A stretch of 64,000 nucleotides of DNA from Nigrospora sphaerica (Eukaryota > Ascomycota > Sordariomycetes > Amphisphaeriales > Apiosporaceae): positions 1-64,000 of the forward strand of contig JAGVVL010000013.1 of assembly GCA_018287875.1 (NCBI GenBank). Direction: 5' to 3'. Under the pieces are notes generated by a model. It was not told the DNA's origin, ran no database searches, and was given only the letters and a program-made list of their open reading frames with translations. Below, piece by piece: positions 56,126 to 64,000 of the stretch. The translations under genes were made by a program, and so were the position numbers. The number at the start of each line of letters is the position of its first letter. Position 1 is the first letter of the stretch.

Positions 56126-59100
56126 CTAGCTGATAAGTTGATTCGCTAGCTGGAACATGCCCAGCCTTCCGGAGCGGAGTAGCTATCTCGCGATAATTCC
56201 TGCTTTTCCTGGGGTGTCGAGCACCCTATCCGTGTCTATCGGTCCTCCTAGAGCTTGGACGAGATGCTCTCGCCTTTCTCTTTCCCGTGGGCAGAAAACG
56301 AGGATATGCCGGACGGTCTCCCTGCCTTGACTGCAGACGCACTAGGGGCTGTCGAAGCTTGGAACCCTACGCTTAAAAAGGAAGTCTCGCAGCCTAATCT
56401 TGCCAGTCCTCGCTTAAATAAGGATGGAGCTCTCGGCTTTATAGAGTCCCTTATAGAGGTTAAGGACGTGCTTATCTGGCGGTATCTTAGTTGCTGCCGG
56501 GGCTCGTGCTGTTTAATTTTGCTACGTTTGTTGCTATCTCTGAAGCCAGTCTCTCTCCTCGGCCTTATGTGCTGAGTCTCCAGCTAGCCATTCGTCTAGC
56601 CACCTCTTACGATCGGGAGCGTCGGGGCCTTTCGGTCTGCGCTGGCGAGTCGGTCTTGTTAGGATCCATCTAGCTGCGTAATCGCATCTCGCTTGGGTAA
56701 GTGATGCGATACGCGGCTGTTGGAGCCTCTCTTCTGATGCCGCCACCCTTCTGTTGAGCCACGTGTCTAAGGGGGACACGTAAGCTTCCGTTTCTAGTAC
56801 TGCGGTGGCCGTGGCTTTGAAAGCTCCTGTAACCCTTCGGAGGCACTCTATTTGGACGTCTTTAAGTGCCTTGGCTCTATTTTTCGAGATCTGGCGGTGC
56901 CACTCTGAAGCTCTATAGCCTATCGCAGACCGTACGACGACTGTGTAGACTTGGCGGGCTCGCTGGAGAGACGCGCCCCATGTCGAGCCGGCTATCCGGT
57001 CTAGAGCATAGACCTGCGTCGCCATCTTCTTCGATATCGACTGGATGTGGACGTCCCAGCGGAGACGTCTATCCACCTGGATGCCAACGACGCGGCAGGA
57101 GTCTTCTGGTTTGATTTCGTGACTTTTTAAGGCTATCTTCGTGTCCGGACCTTTCCGTCTTCGAGAAAAGTGGACTAGGTGATATTTCTGTACTGCGAAG
57201 GTTATGCCGTGGCTGACTGCCTATTCCTTACAGATCCTGTGAGCGGCTTCTAGCTACTCGCAGGTCTGCTCGGGGTTTAAACCGAAGCCCACGAGGTTTA
57301 TATCGTCTGCGAAGGCTATAGTAGCTATCCCTAGTACGGCGCGGAGAGCCTTATAGAGACCGGCTGTATACAGGCAGAAGAGGATAGGCGATAGGGGTGA
57401 GCCCTGCGGGACGCCTGCTGGGACTGGGATCTCGTTCGATTCTTAGCTGTCGAAGAATAACGTAGTGGACCGGTTAAATAGGAAGCTTCGGATCCAGCTG
57501 ATAGTCTATATAGGGACCCTTAGCGCTCGCAGGTTAGCGAGAAGCCTTCTATAGTCGACGGAGTCGAAAGCGCCCGAAATATCCAGCGATAGAAGGGTTG
57601 CTGCGCCTCCATGTTTCCAGGCTATGCGGACTAGGTCCGTTAACAACCGCAAGGCCGTTTCTGTGGAGCGGCCTTTCCGGTTGCCTATCTGTTCGTCCGG
57701 GAGCAGTCCGTTCTCTTCGGCAAAGCTAGCTAGCCGTTGCGCTAGTAGGCTCTCGATCGCTTTCCCTATAGTGTTGAGCAACGCGATAGGTCTCCATCCG
57801 CCGGCTTGGTGGTACTCGTTTGGCTGTTTTCCTGGCTTCCGGAGGATAACGGTGACTGCTTTCCGGAACGCTCTTAGATAGTATCCTATATGCCAGCACG
57901 CTTCTGCTAGGGAGGCCAAGGCCTGGAAGAGGGGCTTTCCTAAGCGTTTAAGGAATCCGTTCGGAAGCTGGTCTAGTCTAGGTGCCTTCCACTGGCCTGC
58001 CTTAGTAAGGACGTCTTGGACTTGTTCTGCTGTCACTTTGCCGTCCATATCGAGAGGCGCTGCGAGCCGGTTTGTTATTTGGAAGCCGTTCGGCCTAGCC
58101 TTAGGGAGAGGGTAAAATCTCTCGCGGAAGGCCTCTGTTTTCTCCTTATAGGTCGTTGCTTCGCCACACGGTGTGTGAAGAGTAGGGACTGCTGGGGGTA
58201 ACGGCGGCGCCGCTCCTTCTGTTCTAGCCTATCTCGCAATATTCCAGACGCCAGCTGGCTGGCTAGAAGCCTCGTGGAGTATATGTCTCCAGGTTGCCGT
58301 CTTTGCCTCGCGGATTGCCTTCTTTTTAAGGAGGGATGACTGCCGGAGGGCTCGCCAGGTTGCGTCCGTCCGGTCGGAAAGCCATGTTCGCTGGACTCGT
58401 CTCTCCTCCTCTATAGCTCTTTCCGTGTCGTGGTTCCACTAAGCCTTGCCTCTCCCCTTAGAGTGGCGGAGGGGGGCAACTAGGTCGGCTATCCGAGTTA
58501 GCTCCTTAGTTAACGTCTCGGTGTAGCTATCGATTTCTTCTGGTGTCTCGAGTCGCCTTGGCTGTGGTAGGTGTGCCGCCTCTGCCTTCGCTTGGTCGTA
58601 GTCAGCTGTTTTCCAGCTGCGTCGTGGTCTATCTTGGCGGTCTATATGAGGTCCAGCTACGTGTATCACCTGAGGGAGGTGATCGGATCCTGCGTACGGT
58701 GCGTATCCGTTATAGGCGACCCGGAGATCGTCTGTGGCCCAGGCTAGGTCGATTGTAGAGTCTGCGCATTTTTTTCGTGTCTATGTCGGTGTTCTAGGGG
58801 GTGTGATCAGCTGGAGTCTCTAGGATTCTGCTAGCTAGAGCAGCTTATCAGCTGCCCTATGGGGTCGGACGTTGTATCCTCCCCAGACAGGGTGGTGGAC
58901 GTTGAAGTCTCCCACGAGGACTGTTCGTCTTAGCTAGGGTTTGGCATAGAGGGCTTCGATAGCAGGCAGGTCCGATCTGCTGGTGGACCCCGGGGGAGGC
59001 GAGTATATGCAGACGACTGTTATAGGACCGTCTGGTAGTTGGATTGTGATACGACACCTATTTAGCTGTGCCTTGTATATCCACTGCGCTAGGGTGTACT

Positions 59101-59314
59101 TCTTATTAATATAGATGCATACCCTACCTCCCTCAGTTACGTAGAGTAGGTAGTATAGAGAGGATCTCGGGCAGTAGGTGGTCGGCATATTTAGGTTTCG
59201 CCAGGGCTCTTGGATAGCTAGGACGTCGTACTCTTCGGAGATAGCATCGACTACCGGGATCTGTGCTTTCTTGCTTTTCTGCGTATTCTAATGTAGGATC
59301 CTTAGCGCTGTCAT
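56126..59314 (-). pseudogene. LINE F ORF2, decayed
   Basis: ATG at 59,314. Segments of endonuclease (INKKYTLAQWIYKAQ, in frame across the site where B and D are shifted) and RT (KAPRLDQLPNGFLKRLG, LLSLDISGAFDSVDYRRLL) are readable. They are interrupted by stops such as TAG or TAA in place of Gln/Trp and by frame changes. The C-terminal region (57,076-56,534) is open but its CCHC end is decayed. Confidence 0.85.
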
Positions 59315-60873
59315 AGTCGAGCGTGGATGCTGTTTAGTGTTGACTCCGGTGTTTCGATGTCCATGTCGTCTATCTCTTCGTGGGTTCTGCTGCGGGCTCT
59401 GCCAGTGCTTCTAGTACGGCAGCTGGTTGCTCGACGCTTCCGCGGCTGTACTGTCTGCCAATCTTCAGCTGTTGGCTTAGGGGGTTCTTGCGAGGGCAGT
59501 GCGAATCCCTTCGGTCTCGTAACATAAGCAGCCTTGGCGATCTGGACCTGCTCCTGGCGGACTGGACACTCCTTAGACCACGCGGTGTGTGGTCCTCGGC
59601 ATGCTGGACAGCAATATCGGCTCTAATTCTCCGTTTCCGGGTATTCTTTTTCCTCGTGTTTAGTCGAGGAGCAGAGCCCGCATCGTCGTGCATGGCGGCA
59701 GACTCGGGCAATATGTCCATATCGATAGCAGCGGTAACACTACTTAAGCTACGCTCCTTCAGCGAAAGGCTCGCATAGATAATAGCCATACTGCTAGATA
59801 AGGCCGTCTCCGTATAGTTGTTCTGCTTGTTAGACTGTGGCGACTGCGATATATAGAGTTGTGACCTTCCTAGACGACGTCTTGGCGTTGCGAGGGAGCT
59901 TCGCTTCTAGGACATCGATAGGGCCGCCAGGCTGGTTTCGGAGTTGGGCTTCTAGCTGCCCCTGGCTCACCTCTATGGCTTCCTTGTTGATACTGTGGGC
60001 CACCACTAGGATCTTTCTCTTCTAGATGGAGGCATTCTCTCCGAAGGCCTCGGCAGTCCAGTCTAGGTCGGCTTCTAAGGCTTGTTTTTCCGCCGCTATC
60101 TTACATGTGATAGCGTAGTCTCCGCTAGGGAGCTTGCGTACTGCTACTGCTGCCTCTCTCCCTACGGCGGCGTTGACCTTGCGAACGATCTCTGCGTAGG
60201 TGCGTCCTTCTGTCTCTGTGGCCTTAATAGTGATCTCTCGTTCCTGACGGGGAGGAAGCGCCTTAGCTATCTGAGGGGCTCTAGGTAAGGGAGCGGCGGT
60301 TATAGCGGTGGTAGCAGCAGCGTATGTTTTAGGGGCCTTGATATCCTTATGGATAGCTGTCGCACTGAAGGAGGCGTGGGAAGCGAAAGGTTCAAGGTTA
60401 TCCATTAGAAAGGACAAAAGAAAGTGCCAGAGATGGCAGACTATATACTCGTAGCTGGGGACCGCTCCCCACATGCTCCATAGGACCTACTGCAGGTACC
60501 AGTAGCTCCTCACGTGATCTCAGGGGCGAAACTAGTGATAGCCTCATATTGCCACAATAGCCTAGAGCGTGTTCTCGATAGTATCGATACGTCTCTCGAT
60601 GCTAGTCTGGCTATCTGGTTCCTTAGCTGCCGCCTCTAAGACCGGGATGGCGGCTTGTACGGCTGCGACCAGGGTCGCAACGTCGGAATCACCAGCTAAG
60701 AAGCGTCTGAGGCTGATTACGGTGTTGCGAATGGCTTCTGGACTGCGTCCAGGTGCCGTGTTGCTGCTTGGCGATAGTGTTCTTGAGTCCGGAGGTGACG
60801 GCTCGGGGGGTGGGGCGGGCCTATGGCGGCTCCCACTACCCGCGCTTTGCCTCGAGGGTGGTGAATCGACCAT
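59311..60873 (-). pseudogene. LINE F ORF1, split by solo LTR and stop codons
   Basis: ATG at 60,873 (MVDSPPSRQSAGSGSRHRP). The coding sequence is split by the 199-bp insert at 60,358-60,556 and then by several TAG codons. The zinc-knuckle region is still recognisable (CYRCYRYGHIARVC). The last part runs through the intact C5 run into a tail whose TGA overlaps the ORF2 ATG (CTATGA), as in the other copies. Confidence 0.8.
60358..60556 (-). repeat. 199-bp solo LTR, family A, inside LINE F
   Basis: Starts TGTCGCACTGAAGG and ends CATATTGCCACA, flanked by ATAGC on both sides (60,353-60,357 and 60,557-60,561). Comparison with the uninterrupted ORF1 of copies B and D confirms the insertion point. 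It is the best-preserved member of the family also seen at 28,237, 29,693 and 35,024. Confidence 0.9.
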
Positions 60874-61003
60874 TTCTAGGCTAAATGAAGCCCTAGGAAC
60901 AGTTTCCGGGCTATCCGGTAGCTTATAGAGTCGTGGTTGTGAAGTTATCGCTGTGTGGGGTCGGTTTCGAAAAAGGTTTTTCCGATGCACAATTCTACGC
61001 ATA

Positions 61004-61690
61004 AGTACTTAGTGCATATGAATTTTTTCACATGATATATCAGCGTGTGCCCTATGACTAATCCCAGCGATGCACACGAGAGACTGTCTTTCCCAAGCAC
61101 CAGAGGAGACGCCTACCGGCTGTGATGACAACCCACCTGCAAATGAAAATCCTTGGGTTGTCCACCGAAGAAACCCAGGTTGGCAATAATCAGCTGCACC
61201 TCTCTTAAACCCGGTCCTAACCTCCGCCCACCCCCTCACCACCCGCACACCCAGACACCATCGACTAGAGAGTGCGCGCCGTCGCGGCTGCGCAACGCCG
61301 GATCGACTCGCAAACGGACCCGATAGATCTGTCTCCCTCTCAATGGCCAGCACAGCACACACAGCATAAGCGCCACGCTGTTATACCAACCCTAGTCTCA
61401 GGACAACAACCATGGATATCGGCCGCCGTGAGCGCCAACACCACGGTAACCCACGCGCCTGTCCGCGGCGACACTAGCTGCACAAGGCATATTGCGACTT
61501 CCACCACCATACGCAATCCACCACCTGCCAGGTTTGCGACGAAAAGGCGAGCGGCGGAAAAGAGTACGTCCAGATACATCCATCAAATATGCGAACAGCG
61601 GGCTACTTTAGGTCACATTCAATCCCAAGGGAGCAGATCGCCTTTACATTCTGAGATGTTTTGTATCATTGAGACGTAATAAGGTACCCA
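61004..61690. other. No confident gene
   Basis: A + strand frame at 61,272-61,679 (135 codons, no recognised domain, rich in Thr/Arg/Ala) could be a chance frame; it has no ATG context, introns or homology that I can support. Confidence 0.4.
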
Positions 61691-62591
61691 TTGGGCGCTT
61701 CACATTCCTTGTTGTTAGCGGTGAAAGGTACAATAGAATGGACACCATATTGATGATTCCGACCTTTATAATGGATAAAGTTAGGTGACCCCCATCTAGC
61801 GACCCCCCGCTTTTGGCCACCCTTAGCTTAAACATATTAAAATCAACTTTATTACTAAAAGACTATGTATTCTTCATTTATAATAACTATATTGTAATAA
61901 CTATCCTCACTTAAGCTTTTGTTATTGTTCTATCTATTTAAATTTCTTTTAGCCTTCTTAACTTTTAATTAAGCTTAATACATGTCTTTAATATCTATGA
62001 ACATTGAATTAAGATTTCAATTTGATTTCTTTATCGTCTTAAATTTATTATTTTTTGATTTAGCTTTAAGAACTCAAATTTAGCTCTAAGTAATAGCTAA
62101 TTAAACATGTTTCTTGTTAAAAACCTTTTAAATTTTTAAACAGTAGCCGTTCAATAATTAAGTATTTTATTATTATTTTAAAACCTATAATTGATGTTTA
62201 AAATCTAATATCATTTTTAAAGTGACTTAAACTATTATAAATGTATTAAATGTTCTTATAAATGTTATAAAACCTTTATTTAAATAAGATTAGTTTAGTT
62301 TTATTATGTTGAATATTATTTAAATACTTTTTAAAACGTATTCAATAAAAAGACGACTTAATTATACTTATCAATTAATGATGAATAACTTTTTATTTAT
62401 TTTAAATATTTTAATAAATAATGTTAACTAAGTAAGCCATTTAATACATAGTTTAAAAAATACTTAGCTTATTAACTAGTAATAAGTCTATTAACTACGT
62501 TATAAATCCGAGTTCTTATCTATTGGCTGATTTAAAAAATTAAAAAGGATTAAATTAAGAAGTCAAAAGATATAAGAGATATAAAAGGGTA
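61691..62591. other. Very AT-rich decayed stretch, no gene
   Basis: T/A-dominated sequence with stops in all frames, probably old repeat sequence after RIP. Nothing in it can be identified. Confidence 0.6.
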
Positions 62592-64000
62592 ACGTAGATG
62601 ACAAGCGAGTGGCGCAGACAAGCGAGTGGCGCACTTACCGCCAAATGGCGCCAATTCAACTTTAAGACACTACATAACCACAAATAAACATGGAGACCGC
62701 GTCGAAAGAAAGCCAGATGGTTCTTGCTATCCAATCTCTCCAAAACGACCCCAATCTTACCCGCAGAGCCGCGGCTAGGACATATAACGTCTCCGAAACC
62801 TCACTACGTCGAAGAATAAACGGAACACGCGCCCGGCAAGACACGCGCCCTAATAGCACTCGATTAACGGAGCTAGAAGAGAATATGATTGTCACATATA
62901 TAATGGACCTGGATTCGCGGGGATTCGCGCCCCGGATGCCTGATGTGGAAGAGATAGCCAATGTTATTCTCGCGGAGTGCGACGCGTCACGCGTCGGGAT
63001 ACACTAGGCCTCGAACTTCGTGAAGCGACACCCCTAACTTAAGACGCGTCTTTCTTGTGCATACGACTACCAGAGGGCCCTCTGCGAGGACCCTAAAAAG
63101 ATCGCGGCTTGGTTCGAGCTTTTCCGCAACATAAGGGCGATGTACGGTATCCTTGACAAGGATCTGTACAATTTCGACGAGACTGGCTTCATGATGGGCC
63201 AGATCACGTCCTCTATGGTTATTATAGGCGCCGACCGCAGCGGCAAACGAAAGAAAGTCCAGCCTGGCAATCGAGAATGGGCTACCGCGATCCAGGGCGT
63301 GTGTGCGGACAGCTGGTGCGTCCCACCATTCGTAGCGGTGAAGGGCAAGAACCATCTCGCGAACTGGTACGCCGACAGCACCCTACCACACGACTGGGTG
63401 ATTAAACCAACCTCCAATGGATGGACCGATAATGAGACAGGGCTAGACTAGATTCGGTATTTCGATAAACACACTGCCGCGCGTACAAAGGGCACACATC
63501 GAATGTTGATTATCGACGGGCACGAGAGCCACGTTTCGGCCGATTTCCAGGCTTTCTGTAAGGAGAAGAGCATTATCACGGTCTCAATACCTCCTCATTC
63601 GTCACATCTACTCTAGCCTCTTAACGTTGGATGTTTTGGACCATTAAAGCGGGTGTACGGTCGCGAAATCGAAGGGTTTATAAAAGCACACGTGAACCAT
63701 ATTACGAAGGCCGAGTTCCTTATCGCCTTCCACGCCGCGTTTGTTAAGATTTTTACACCCGAAAACGTCAAATCCGGATTCCGCGGGGCTGGTTTAGTCC
63801 CTCTTAACCCGGACAAGGTCATCTCGAAGCTCGACGTGAAGTTATCAACGCCTTCGCCGACTGGAAGCCTCCCGGCTGCGACTATCCCTTTGGCCTCCCA
63901 AACGCCGCATAACCCGACCGAGGCAACTTCGCAAACCGATTTTATTCAAAGCCGAATCCGCCGTCACCAGGGAAGCTCTCCGACACCGATTTTATCGGCA
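62592..64000 (+). mobile_element. Pogo-type transposon P1, second copy, cut by window end
   Basis: The left 43-bp TIR (62,592-62,634) aligns without gaps to that of the copy at 30,810, and TA precedes it. The right end lies beyond the window. It is better preserved than the first copy. Confidence 0.9.
62690..64000 (+). pseudogene. Transposase pseudogene of P1, second copy, partial
   Basis: ATG at 62,690. The N-terminal psq/CenpB-type helix-turn-helix DNA-binding part (QMVLAIQSLQNDPNLTRRAA; SLRRRINGTRARQDTR) is open to TAG 63,006-63,008, where Trp is expected. The DDE core follows: YNFDETGFMMGQITS (first Asp), MLIIDGHESHVSA (second Asp), and PLNVGCFGPLKR with Asn at the third Asp position. 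TAG codons near 63,449 and 63,614 replace likely Trp and Gln. It continues past the window end. It would bind the subterminal repeats and move the element by cut-and-paste if intact. Confidence 0.85.

Larger units (their letters stand above)
55937..60989 (-). mobile_element. LINE copy F, full length, decayed, with a nested solo LTR
   Basis: About 5.05 kb on the minus strand, with a short TAA-repeat tail at its left and a 14-bp target duplication. It is the same family as B and D but diverged, mostly by transitions, with many TAG stops. It contains a 199-bp LTR insertion in ORF1. Its homopolymer runs keep the frame at the two places where B and D are shifted, so it helps to define the ancestral reading frames. 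Confidence 0.9.

Noticed and set aside
61272..61679. 135-codon + strand frame
   Set aside because: No recognisable feature, and competing frames exist on the other strand.

Overview
The window is the end of a chromosome of a filamentous ascomycete (Pezizomycotina). The evidence is terminal CCCTAA-type repeats at base 1, a telomere-linked RecQ-like helicase (TLH) locus, genes with short GT-AG introns and CTAAC/CTAAT branch sites, chromodomain Ty3/gypsy, Tad/I-like LINE and pogo-type elements, and many stop codons that look like C-to-T changes in CpA context (RIP-like). Species cannot be fixed from the sequence.

Layout. Bases 1-126 are telomere mixing TTAGGG and TTAGG units, then decayed telomere-like sequence. 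From 127 to about 17,860 (minus one insertion) the + strand is T/C/A sequence with G nearly absent, carrying a short G-containing island that recurs at least six times in the same orientation. At 5,012-12,081 a complete chromovirus with identical 213-bp LTRs and a 5-bp duplication interrupts it; its pol and gag are broken, and between integrase and 3' LTR it carries an antisense, intron-containing gene. A very GC-rich TLH pseudogene (17,885-22,620, minus strand, reading toward the telomere) follows, with a short inverted internal telomere-like repeat behind it.

Bases 23,743-26,989 hold two apparently intact, divergently transcribed genes: an aldehyde dehydrogenase (six exons) and a short-chain dehydrogenase (two exons). 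They may share a promoter and act on related alcohol/carbonyl substrates, which is inference. From 28 to 40 kb the sequence is mostly decayed repeats: solo LTRs of three families, two pogo-type transposons with TIRs and TA duplications, and a possible F-box-like remnant.

Bases 40,444-51,535 are one nested LINE locus. An old, internally deleted copy with its own 16-bp duplication was hit by two near-full-length copies of the same family in opposite orientation, each with its own target duplication (15 and 13 bp). An intact FAD-dependent monooxygenase gene (54,194-55,732) follows, with a further LINE inserted about 200 bp behind its stop; that LINE itself carries a 199-bp solo LTR. The window ends inside a third pogo-type transposon of the same family as the one at 30.8 kb.

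The only genes that read as functional are the dehydrogenase pair and the monooxygenase. The rest is telomere-associated sequence, the TLH pseudogene and mobile elements of several ages. Positions of introns, frameshifts and duplications were read by eye.
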